NCBI GenBank assembly: GCA_018898235.1
Contig: JAHIJU010000411.1
Coordinates: 1-5,788, forward strand
DNA length: 5,788 nt
Direction: 5' to 3'
DNA from: Actinomycetota bacterium
Lineage (GTDB): Bacteria; Actinomycetota; Actinomycetes; Actinomycetales; Cellulomonadaceae
Shown: in pieces, positions 1 to 5,493 of the stretch
Layout: every line of letters begins with the position of its first letter
Position numbering within the stretch: the stretch's first letter is position 1
The notes under the pieces: generated by a model
The model's input: the letters and a program-made list of their open reading frames with translations, nothing else
What the model was told of the DNA's origin: nothing
Databases searched by the model: none
Position numbers and translations under genes: made by a program

Positions 1-1165
1 CGGGCTGCACGTCATCGGCACCGAGCGCCACGAGGCGCGCCGCATCGACAACCAGCTGCGTGGCCGCTCGGGACGTCAGGGTGACCCGGGGGAGTCGCGC
101 TTCTACCTGTCGATGCAGGACGATCTCATGCGACTGTTCAACTCGGGTCTGGCCGAGTCGATGATGGCGCGCGCCGGGTTCCCCGAGGATCTGCCGCTGG
201 AGTCGAAGATGGTGACCCGCGGCATCCGGTCCGCCCAGTCGCAGGTCGAGGCCCGCAACTTCGAGATCCGCAAGAACGTGCTCAAGTACGACGACGTGAT
301 GAACCGCCAGCGCGAGGTCATCTACTCCCAGCGTCGTGAGGTCCTGGAGGGCGTGGACCTGCGTGAGCAGGTGGTGCGGTTCCGCGAGGAGGTCCTCAAG
401 GCCTATGTGGCCCAGGCGACCGCAGAGGGACGTCCGGAGAACTGGGACACCGAGGCGTTGTGGACGGCGCTGCGCACCGTCTACCCGGTGTCGATCACGA
501 CGGACGAGGTGGTCGAGCAGGCCGGCGGCGCGACGCGCCTGACCGCGGAGCTGCTGGAGCGCGAGGTCCTGTCCGATGCGGAGATCGCCTACCGCGACCG
601 CGAGGAGCTGATCGGTTCCGACCAGATGCGCGAGCTCGAGCGGCGCGTGACCCTCTCGGTGCTGGACCGCAAGTGGCGTGAGCACCTCTACGAGATGGAC
701 TACCTCAAGGAGGGCATCGGGCTGCGTGCGATGGCCCAGCGCGATCCCCTCGTGGAGTACCAGCGCGAGGGCTTCCAGCTGTTCACCGCCATGATCGATG
801 CGATCAAGGAGGAGACGGTCGCCTTCCTCTTCAACCTGGAGGTCCAGGTGGCCGCACCGGAGGCCTCGGCCGCCGCCCAGGGTCCGCAGGCGCCCGCGGT
901 CGATGCGGCCGCTGCTGCGGCGACCGCGGCGAGCGCACCGCGCCTGGTCGCGAAGGGGATCGACGGCCCGGAGCGCCAGGCTCCGCTGCACTACTCGGCG
1001 CCCGACGAGGACGGCGGAGTCGAGGTTCGCGGCGAGCCGACCGCAGGGGGGAGGTCCGGTTCACGTCCGGCCGCCCAGGCGCGCGCGGGCGAGGCCGATC
1101 CGGCCGGTTCGGTGAACCGTGAGGCGCGTCGTCGCGCGGCCAAGCAGGGCAAGAAGCGCGCCTGA
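1..1165 (+). CDS. secA: SecA preprotein translocase ATPase, C-terminal 387 aa (5' end outside window)
   Basis: SecA is the cytosolic motor ATPase that binds SecYEG and drives unfolded preproteins across the membrane. The first complete codon is at base 2, and the gene runs open to TGA at 1163-1165. Visible residues 1-30 carry the end of nucleotide-binding domain 2, with the hallmark IGTERHEARRIDNQLRGRSG and then RQGDPG; QLRGRSGRQGD is helicase motif VI with its arginine fingers. Residues 86-108 (NFEIRKNVLKYDDVMNRQRE) begin the helical scaffold. A helical wing region follows, and VLDRKWREHLYEMDYLKEG near residue 220 leads into the second part of the scaffold, ending about residue 281. The last ~105 residues are an Ala/Pro-rich linker ending in a basic tail (REARRRAAKQGKKRA). 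No CxC...CH/CC zinc-binding motif is present in the tail. Family members are roughly 900 aa, so more than half the gene lies upstream of the window. Identification is essentially certain. Confidence 0.98.
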   Translation, partial: GLHVIGTERHEARRIDNQLRGRSGRQGDPGESRFYLSMQDDLMRLFNSGLAESMMARAGFPEDLPLESKMVTRGIRSAQSQVEARNFEIRKNVLKYDDVMNRQREVIYSQRREVLEGVDLREQVVRFREEVLKAYVAQATAEGRPENWDTEALWTALRTVYPVSITTDEVVEQAGGATRLTAELLEREVLSDAEIAYRDREELIGSDQMRELERRVTLSVLDRKWREHLYEMDYLKEGIGLRAMAQRDPLVEYQREGFQLFTAMIDAIKEETVAFLFNLEVQVAAPEASAAAQGPQAPAVDAAAAAATAASAPRLVAKGIDGPERQAPLHYSAPDEDGGVEVRGEPTAGGRSGSRPAAQARAGEADPAGSVNREARRRAAKQGKKRA

Positions 1166-1184
1166 CCGACGGGCCGGTGGTCAG
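1162..1184. terminator. Weak inverted repeat spanning two convergent stop codons
   Basis: CTGACC at 1162-1167 is complementary to GGTCAG at 1179-1184, with an 11-nt loop; ACCG/CGGT (1165-1168 with 1175-1178) gives an alternative inner pairing. Each arm contains the TGA of one of the two convergent genes, so the hairpin could form in both transcripts. There is no U-tract on either side and the stem is only 6 bp. It could be a modest bidirectional terminator or simply a result of both genes ending in C-TGA. Confidence 0.3.
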
Positions 1185-1708
1185 CCGATCTCGAGGGCGG
1201 TGACACGCCAGCCGCCACGATGGGCCTCGAGGCGGAAGGCGACGGCCCGCACGCGGATCCCGTCGTCGACCGCTGCGCTGACCTCCACGGCCGAGCCGCT
1301 GGCGTTCGCCATCAGCCGACGCACGGCGGACGGCCGCACGAGCACCACGTGGTGGCCGCCGCAGGCGGTGAGTGCGGTGCGTTCGCGCAGCTCTGCGAGC
1401 ACACCGGGGGCGAGCCAGCGGGCGAGCTGGGAGGTCGGTCGCGTGCCGCGGACCACCTCGACGAGTGCGCCGGCGAGCGACAGCGCGAGCCGTGCTGGGT
1501 CCACCGTGGGAGGGACCGGCGTCTCCTCGTCGTGGCTGAGCACGGTGTCGACCGCCCGCAGCACCTCGATCCGCTCCCGCAGGGTCGGTGCGGCCCGGTG
1601 CGCGGGGCCGAGCGACGTCGCGGGGGCAGGGCGTCCGCGTGGGGTGGGGGCCAGACGAGCCCGGACGGGCCGGGGCCCGGCCGCCTCCTGACCGGCGACC
1701 GCGCTCAT
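1181..1708 (-). CDS. Rv3235-like family protein, function unknown (175 aa)
   Basis: This small cytosolic protein resembles the actinobacterial Rv3235 family, named after a mycobacterial protein; I know of no established function. Residues 1-42 are a low-complexity Pro/Arg/Ala N-terminus. Residues 43-175 look folded, with helices around 70-112, including VEVVRGTRPTSQLARWLAPG, then beta-rich stretches (HHVVLVRPSAVRRLM, IRVRAVAFRLEAHRGGWRV) and the end ALEIG. The GxRPxxQLxxWL segment and the final W-R-V-x-A-L-E-I-G are the family-like parts. The start is ATG at 1708-1706. It overlaps the stop of the upstream LysM gene as ATGA and has GGAGG at 1717-1713, four bases ahead, so translation is probably coupled. 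The frame stays open upstream to 2116, but that part is antisense-frame noise inside the LysM gene. No transmembrane segment or catalytic motif is seen. The family call is from memory of its pattern, not a search. Confidence 0.8.
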   Translation of the reverse strand: MSAVAGQEAAGPRPVRARLAPTPRGRPAPATSLGPAHRAAPTLRERIEVLRAVDTVLSHDEETPVPPTVDPARLALSLAGALVEVVRGTRPTSQLARWLAPGVLAELRERTALTACGGHHVVLVRPSAVRRLMANASGSAVEVSAAVDDGIRVRAVAFRLEAHRGGWRVTALEIG

Positions 1709-2559
1709 GCCCCCTCCGCAGGGGCGAGCAGCACCTGACCGGGGTGGATGAGATCGGGGTCGGCGCCGATCGTCTGGCGGTTCGCCTCGTACCAGGCGGG
1801 CCACGCGGCCGCGATCTGTGCCTGACCGGCGCCCGGGGGCAGCGATCGTCGGGCGATGTCCCACAGGGTGTCGCCGGGCTGGACCACCACCTGCGTCGCG
1901 GCACCACGTGCCGACTGCGGGGGCGCGGGTTCGGCCGGTGCCCCGACCGCGGGTGCGTGCACCTCGGACGTCGCAGGCAGGCCGGGTGTCGCAGCCGTGG
2001 TCACCCGCGCCGGCGTCATCGGTGGGGCCGCCGGCTCGCCCACGGGCACGCCGGTGGGTGTGGCGGTGGGGACCGTCCACCCGCTCGGGTTCGGCGTCGG
2101 GTCGGTGATGGGCCACCCGAGGTCTCCCGGGTCCGCGACGACGACGGCGGCGGCTGTGGAGGCGGCGGTGGCGGGCGCCGCGTGGGCACCGAGAGCCGAG
2201 CCGAGACCGAACCCGGCGGCCACGGTGACGGTGAGCGTGCGGCGCACGACCGCCGGGCCGTGCCGCGTGACGAGTCGTTCACCTGCCCGCCACACGTGGC
2301 CGCCCGCGCGTGCGACCAGGCAGCCGGCGGCGATGGCGGCGCTGAGGCCCAGCCAGCCGGCGAGGACGGCACCGATCGCGACGACACCGAGCTCGACCAG
2401 CACGTCGACACCCGGGACGGCGCCGGGCGACCTGACGGCGACGGCGAGCTGCGCGGTCCGTGCACCGAGCGCGGCACCGAGACCGAGTCCCAGCGCGCCG
2501 AGGGCGAGCGAGCTGATCAGACGGGCTACGGGCCGATCCGGTCCGAGGTGATGACGCAT
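1705..2559 (-). CDS. Membrane-anchored LysM-domain protein (284 aa)
   Basis: This is a probable envelope protein with a peptidoglycan-binding LysM domain. Hydrophobic segments lie at about residues 11-33, 51-83 and 106-125. The third is followed by AHAAPA, which looks like the end of a signal peptide although it is internal. Residues 130-222 form a Pro/Thr/Ala-rich linker typical of wall-spanning regions. The LysM domain covers about 223-279: it opens with VVVQPGDTLWDIARRSLP, continues through a helix with WYEANRQTIG, and closes with PDLIHPGQVLLAP, a canonical layout near the usual length. The start is ATG at 2559-2557, preceded by AGGGGA at 2572-2567 with 7-nt spacing. The 3' end overlaps the Rv3235-like gene by ATGA, so the two form one transcription unit convergent with secA. 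The LysM should be extracytoplasmic. No hydrolase domain is present, so it is more likely a binding or scaffolding protein than an enzyme. Its exact role is unknown. Confidence 0.9.
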   Translation of the reverse strand: MRHHLGPDRPVARLISSLALGALGLGLGAALGARTAQLAVAVRSPGAVPGVDVLVELGVVAIGAVLAGWLGLSAAIAAGCLVARAGGHVWRAGERLVTRHGPAVVRRTLTVTVAAGFGLGSALGAHAAPATAASTAAAVVVADPGDLGWPITDPTPNPSGWTVPTATPTGVPVGEPAAPPMTPARVTTAATPGLPATSEVHAPAVGAPAEPAPPQSARGAATQVVVQPGDTLWDIARRSLPPGAGQAQIAAAWPAWYEANRQTIGADPDLIHPGQVLLAPAEGA

Positions 2560-2566
2560 GGACTCG

Positions 2567-2572
2567 TCCCCT
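2567..2572 (-). promoter_or_regulatory. Ribosome binding site of the LysM gene
   Basis: On the minus strand this reads AGGGGA, 7 nt before the ATG at 2559. It supports that start. It sits immediately beside the first copy of the TTTGATG direct repeats. Confidence 0.6.
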
Positions 2573-2573
2573 G

Positions 2574-2600
2574 TTTGATGTCGTTTGATGCGATTTGACG
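2574..2600. repeat. Three direct repeats TTTGAYG at a 10-bp period, candidate operator
   Basis: TTTGATG occurs at 2574-2580 and 2584-2590, and TTTGACG at 2594-2600, each separated by 3 bp (TCG, CGA). On the LysM coding strand they read CGTCAAA, CATCAAA, CATCAAA, ending just ahead of its ribosome binding site. This is one of the very few T-rich patches in the window, and the copies lie on the same face of the helix. Regularly phased head-to-tail repeats suit a protein that binds cooperatively, such as MerR-like BldC proteins, which are known to bind direct repeats with 9-10 bp spacing. The regulator is not identified from sequence. Confidence 0.5.
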
Positions 2601-2692
2601 TCGACAGGTTGGCATAGATCGGCCGTCTCGGGGCCGGAACGGCAGTCCGTTGTGGACGACCCCATGCGCCCCCGAACGCCCGCGAGGATCGC

Positions 2693-2698
2693 TAGGGT
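2693..2698 (+). promoter_or_regulatory. -10 element TAGGGT for leaderless expression of the 175-aa gene
   Basis: TAGGGT fits the actinobacterial TAnnnT -10 consensus and ends 8 nt before the ATG at 2707. Transcription would therefore start at or within a base or two of the start codon. No Shine-Dalgarno sequence lies in GTCGGGCGCC between them, which agrees with a leaderless mRNA. No convincing -35 hexamer is seen 16-18 bp upstream. Confidence 0.55.
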
Positions 2699-2706
2699 CG
2701 GGCGCC

Positions 2707-3234
2707 ATGCGCTGGGAGCTGCTGTTCGCCGACCTCGAAGCCCAGCTCGAGGCGGCCCGCACCGCCGCGACCCGTGTCGACGTCGCCGAGCTCACCCGTG
2801 CGGAACGTTCCCGGGTCAGGCTCGCCGACCGGCTGCGTGGCAGCCTCGGATGCGAGCTGCGGGTCCTGGTGGCCGATCAGTCCGTCCATCCCCAGGGAAT
2901 GGTCGACGGCCGGTTGGTCGACGCGGCCGTCGAGTGGTTCCTCCTGGCCTCGGGCACCGGGGTGCAGCTGCTCATCCCGACCCCAGCGGTCCGGGCGGTC
3001 CGTGGGCTGGCGACGCGGGTCGCGCCCGAGGCCGGGCTCGTCGAGCGCAGGCTCGGGCTGGGGCACGTCCTGCGCGCTCTCGCGCGGGATCGGGTCGGTG
3101 TGCAGGTGCTCACCGACGCAGGTGTGCTCACGGGGCGGATCGACGTGGTGGGTGCCGACCACCTGGAGCTCACCGAGGGCGCTGCGTCGTGGGTGGTGCC
3201 GTTCGGTGCCGTGCGCTTCGTCAGGTCGAGCTAG
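2707..3234 (+). CDS. Conserved-looking hypothetical protein, possible tandem small beta-barrel (175 aa)
   Basis: I recognise no named family. The N-terminus (MRWELLFADLEAQLEAARTA) is a charged amphipathic helix, and residues 1-45 are rich in Arg/Ala/Glu. Two later parts share a layout. Residues 50-100 run from LRVLVADQS through GRLVDAAVEWFLL to LLIPTPAVRAVRG. Residues 129-173 run from RVGVQVLTDAG through GRIDVVGADHLEL to SWVVPFGAVRFVR. Each has a beta-strand pair, a Gly-Arg turn, an acidic-hydrophobic strand and a final V/I-P-x-x-A-V-R-x-V-R. This resembles Sm-like beta strands, which is an inference. A helical stretch (103-127) links them. There is no signal peptide or membrane segment, so it is probably cytosolic. 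I chose the ATG at 2707 because the protein-like part begins there and a TAGGGT -10 lies just upstream; an in-frame ATG at 2650 would add a poor 19-residue leader. It converges on the HTH gene with a 21-bp gap. Confidence 0.85.
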   Translation: MRWELLFADLEAQLEAARTAATRVDVAELTRAERSRVRLADRLRGSLGCELRVLVADQSVHPQGMVDGRLVDAAVEWFLLASGTGVQLLIPTPAVRAVRGLATRVAPEAGLVERRLGLGHVLRALARDRVGVQVLTDAGVLTGRIDVVGADHLELTEGAASWVVPFGAVRFVRSS

Positions 3235-3255
3235 ACGTCGCGCCCCGCAGGTCGG

Positions 3256-3477
3256 TCAGCCCAGGTGCTCGCCGTCGGGCCGGACGGTCCGTTCGCGGGT
3301 CTGCTCGTAGAGCCGTGCGATGTACTCCTCGAGCCTGGCGGCCTCGACCCGCCAGACGCCCCGGCCGCCGATCTGGATCGCGGGCAGCTCCCCGGACCGG
3401 ACGAGCGCGTACGCCTGCGGCATCGAGATGTTGAGCACCTCGGTGACATCGGCAAGTGTGAGGAAGCGCGCGGGCAT
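3256..3477 (-). CDS. Small MerR/excisionase-type (BldC-like) helix-turn-helix protein (73 aa)
   Basis: This is a probable DNA-binding regulator. Residues 6-52 form a winged helix-turn-helix of the MerR/excisionase type: LTLADVTEVLNIS is the first helix and turn, MPQAYALVRSGELPAIQIGG covers the recognition helix and the wing entry, and RGVWRVEAARLEEYIARLY is the wing strand and closing helix. The conserved small-domain pattern (S/T-x-x-x-A-Y-x-L-V-R-S-G-E-L-P-A-I-x-I-G) is clear. There is no effector-binding or dimerisation domain after it, as in BldC-type and AlpA-like proteins. The start is ATG at 3477-3475. No Shine-Dalgarno sequence precedes it, and a possible promoter places the transcript start at the ATG. 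The gene is divergent from the SAF/CpaE-like operon across 115 bp, so it may regulate that operon or itself. A phage or plasmid excisionase is the other reading, but no integrase is nearby. Confidence 0.88.
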   Translation of the reverse strand: MPARFLTLADVTEVLNISMPQAYALVRSGELPAIQIGGRGVWRVEAARLEEYIARLYEQTRERTVRPDGEHLG

Positions 3478-3483
3478 GGCCGC

Positions 3484-3511
3484 AGTCTGGCACGCAGCGC
3501 CGTCCTGTCAC
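3484..3511 (-). promoter_or_regulatory. Possible promoter of the HTH gene (leaderless)
   Basis: On the minus strand GTGACA (3511-3506) and CAGACT (3489-3484) are separated by 16 bp, resembling TTGACA and TAnnnT with mismatches. The -10 ends 6 nt before the ATG at 3477, which would give a leaderless message and fits the absence of a ribosome binding site. The match is imperfect, so this is tentative. Confidence 0.35.
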
Positions 3512-3577
3512 TTTCCTCCACAGACCACCCTCGCGGCGGCCCGAAGGACGGCATCATGCAGCGGGTACATCTGCGCG

Positions 3578-3583
3578 AGGGGG
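3578..3583 (+). promoter_or_regulatory. Ribosome binding site of the SAF-domain gene
   Basis: AGGGGG lies 9 nt before the ATG at 3593 and decides that start over in-frame upstream codons. A TACATC at 3566-3571 is a weak -10 candidate with no matching -35. Confidence 0.6.
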
Positions 3584-3592
3584 CACCACGTC

Positions 3593-4237
3593 ATGACCGC
3601 ACCGATCCCCACCCTGCCCGCACCCGCGGCCGTCCGGTTGCGTCGGCCGGGGTGGCGCGACCCGCGGCTGGGCGTCGGTCTGTCGATCGTCGCGGCGTCG
3701 GTCGCTGTCGGGTCGTGGGTCGTGCGCTCGGCGGCGCAGACGGTCGGCGTCTACGCCGCCGCCAGCACCCTGGTCCCGGGCGACCAGGTCGCCGCGGGCG
3801 ACCTCGCGATCGTCCAGGTGCGCGGCGTGGACACGGCGCGCTACCTGTCGGCCGAGGAGCCGCTGCCCGACGGGGCTGTGCTGCTGCGGTCGGTCGGTCG
3901 CGGCGAGCTCGTCCCGGCCTCGGCGATCGGAGGGCCCGCGGCGGTCGATGTCCGTTCGGTCGCGGTCCCGCTCGGCGGCCGCCCGGCCGACTCGGTGCCC
4001 GTCGGTTCGTTGGTGGACCTGTGGTTCACCGCGACCGCCGACACCTCGTCCGATCCTGTGGCGCCGAAGGCCCTGGTGAGCGGTGTCGAGGTCGCGCGGG
4101 TCGACGGTGCGGGCAGCTACGGCTCGACCCCGGGGGTCGAGGTGCTCGTCCCGCGGGAGGCACTGGCGCCCGTGCTGGCGGCACTGGCGAGCGACGGCTC
4201 GGTCGAGGTCGTGCCGGTGCCCGGCACCGGGCGCTGA
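3593..4237 (+). CDS. SAF-domain membrane protein, CpaB/RcpC-like (214 aa)
   Basis: SAF domains occur in CpaB/RcpC of Flp/Tad pili, in FlgA, and in other proteins that act in the periplasm or outside the membrane. Here residues 1-25 are Pro/Arg-rich and cytosolic, and 27-47 (LGVGLSIVAASVAVGSWVVRS) form a single membrane anchor. Residues 48-115 match an SAF domain: VYAAASTLVPGDQVAAGDLA, then the ARYLSAEEPLPDGAVLLRSV core, then GRGELVPASAI. Residues 118-208 form a second beta-rich region (VRSVAVPLG, GSLVDLWFTA, VEVARVDG, EVLVPREALAPVLAALA), like the part that follows SAF in CpaB relatives. Topology should be N-in, C-out. The start at 3593 has a good AGGGGG site. The stop is one base from the GTG of the CpaE-like gene, so the pair is almost certainly co-translated. 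At 214 aa it is similar to or shorter than typical CpaB. A pilus role is only suggested. Confidence 0.88.
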   Translation: MTAPIPTLPAPAAVRLRRPGWRDPRLGVGLSIVAASVAVGSWVVRSAAQTVGVYAAASTLVPGDQVAAGDLAIVQVRGVDTARYLSAEEPLPDGAVLLRSVGRGELVPASAIGGPAAVDVRSVAVPLGGRPADSVPVGSLVDLWFTATADTSSDPVAPKALVSGVEVARVDGAGSYGSTPGVEVLVPREALAPVLAALASDGSVEVVPVPGTGR

Positions 4238-4238
4238 C

Positions 4239-5477
4239 GTGGGCGACACGGTCCTGCTCGCCCTGCCCGGCCCGACGGAGTCGCTCGTCGTCCAGGCCGC
4301 TGAGGCGACGGGCGGCGCCGTGGTCGTGGTCCGGCGCTGCGCCGACACGGCCGAGCTGCTCGCGGCGGCCGCCGCGGGTCTGGGTCGTGTCGCGGTGTGC
4401 TCCCCGGAGCTGCCCGACCTCGACCGGGATGCTGTCGAGGCGCTCCGGGCCGCGGGCCTGCAGATGCTCCTGCTCGCGGACCTGTCGCGCGGACCGGGCC
4501 GGCGGGCGATCGGTCTGGGGGCGGACCGGGTCCAGGTCGCCCCGGCCGACGCCCAGGCGGCCGAGGCCGTGGTGGCCGAGATCAGCGGCCTGGTCAGGCA
4601 GGAAGCGCCCGCCACGCCCATGCGCGGTGTCCCGACGACTGCCATGCCGTCGGTGGCGGGTGGGCGCCTGGTGGCGGTCTGGGGCCCGACGGGTGCCCCC
4701 GGCCGAACCTCGCTCGCGGTCAACCTGGCGGCCGAGCTGGCGGCCGCCCACGGCACCGCCGTGCTCGTCGACGCAGACACCTACGGCGGGTCGGTCGCCC
4801 AGGTGGTCGGTCTGCTCGACGAGGCGCCGGGGCTGGCGGCAGCAGCGCGGGCGGCTGCGCAGGGGACCCTCGACCTGGCGACGTTGGCCAGACTGGCGCC
4901 CGTCCTGGCGCCGGACCTGCGGCTGCTGTCAGGCATCGCCCGGGCCGACCGCTGGTCCGAGCTGGCCGGGCCGGCGCTCGACGTGGTGTGGCGCCTGGCG
5001 CGTGGGCTGGCCGCGTGGGTCGTCGTGGACACGGGTTTCAGCCTCGAGCAGGACGAGGTGCTGAGCTATGACACCCGCGCGCCGCGGCGCAACGCCGCGA
5101 CGCTGAGCGCGCTGGCGGCCGCGGACCTGGTCGTGGTGGTGGGTGCGGGGGACCCGGTCGGTATGCACCGCCTCGTGCGAGGTCTGTCGGAGCTGACCGA
5201 GACGGGCGTGCCGGGTGAGCGCATCGTGGTCGTCAACCGGGTCCGCTCCTCGGTGGCCGGTCCGCGACCTGCCGCTGCGGTGCGGGAGGCGCTCGGGAGG
5301 TACGCGGGGGTGGACCGGGTGCATGTGATCCCCGAGGACCGGGAGGCGTTCGACACCGCGATGCGAGAGGGGCGCCTGCTGCGCGAGGTGGCCCCTGGAT
5401 CTGCGGCCCGGCGCGCCGTGGCCGAGCTGGCGTCGCGGGTGGCGGATCAGACGCCGGTCCCGATCCCGGGCGGCTAG
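4239..5477 (+). CDS. MinD/CpaE/TadZ-like P-loop protein with altered Walker A (412 aa)
   Basis: This is a ParA/MinD-superfamily protein of the CpaE/TadZ type, which localises Flp/Tad machinery or other polar complexes. Residues 1-118 form a receiver-like domain; VAVCSPELPDLD (51-62) sits where a phosphoacceptor Asp would be, with Ser instead, so phosphorylation is unlikely. After a linker (119-143), residues 144-401 are the P-loop domain. Walker A is GPTGAPGRTS (149-158), lacking both lysines of the deviant KGGxxKT form: Thr151 replaces the signature Lys and Arg156 the invariant one. VLVDADTYGG (175-184) is the A' motif. WVVVDTG (260-266) is the Walker B/switch strand. IVVVNRVRS (329-337) is the base-recognition strand. 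GTG at 4239 is chosen because it follows the SAF gene's TGA after one base and the protein-like sequence starts there. No Shine-Dalgarno sequence is present, so coupling is likely. ATP binding may persist, but hydrolysis is uncertain. Confidence 0.88.
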   Translation: MGDTVLLALPGPTESLVVQAAEATGGAVVVVRRCADTAELLAAAAAGLGRVAVCSPELPDLDRDAVEALRAAGLQMLLLADLSRGPGRRAIGLGADRVQVAPADAQAAEAVVAEISGLVRQEAPATPMRGVPTTAMPSVAGGRLVAVWGPTGAPGRTSLAVNLAAELAAAHGTAVLVDADTYGGSVAQVVGLLDEAPGLAAAARAAAQGTLDLATLARLAPVLAPDLRLLSGIARADRWSELAGPALDVVWRLARGLAAWVVVDTGFSLEQDEVLSYDTRAPRRNAATLSALAAADLVVVVGAGDPVGMHRLVRGLSELTETGVPGERIVVVNRVRSSVAGPRPAAAVREALGRYAGVDRVHVIPEDREAFDTAMREGRLLREVAPGSAARRAVAELASRVADQTPVPIPGG

Positions 5478-5480
5478 GCG

Positions 5481-5491
5481 GCACACTGTGC
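5481..5491. repeat. 11-bp palindrome just before the DUF6912-like start
   Basis: GCACACTGTGC is a perfect inverted repeat (GCACA/TGTGC around one base) in the 16-bp gap after the CpaE-like stop, overlapping the alternative GTG at 5488. It could be a small operator or chance. Confidence 0.25.
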
Positions 5492-5493
5492 CC

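Noticed and set aside
831..1907. Minus-strand open frame of 358 codons antisense to the secA end and the Rv3235-like gene
   Set aside because: Low-complexity Arg/Pro composition; it overlaps well-supported genes on both sides and has no domain.
1709..2116. N-terminal extension of the Rv3235-like gene upstream of 1708
   Set aside because: It would overlap the LysM gene for 400 bp in another frame with low-complexity sequence; the ATG at 1708 has GGAGG and an ATGA overlap.
1588..2598. Plus-strand open frame of 336 codons antisense to the LysM gene
   Set aside because: The minus-strand frame encodes a clear LysM domain and membrane segments, while this one is Arg/Gly-rich noise.
2574..2600. 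The TTTGAYG repeats as a CRISPR array or an origin iteron set
   Set aside because: Units are only 7 bp with 3-bp gaps and three copies; there are no spacers, cas genes or replication gene. An operator is the simpler reading.
2595..2623. TTGACG at 2595-2600 as a -35 box for the + strand gene at 2707
   Set aside because: No -10 hexamer lies 16-18 bp downstream; the nearest, TAGATC at 2615, gives a 14-bp spacer, and the start codon is far away.
3256..3477. HTH protein as an excisionase of an integrated element
   Set aside because: No integrase, attachment-site repeat, tRNA or composition change nearby; a chromosomal BldC-like regulator fits better.
3265..5064. Long + strand open frame (599 codons) across the SAF and CpaE-like genes
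   Set aside because: Its translation is Arg/Pro/Gly-rich with no recognisable motif, and it is out of frame with two clear genes. Long spurious frames are expected at this GC content.
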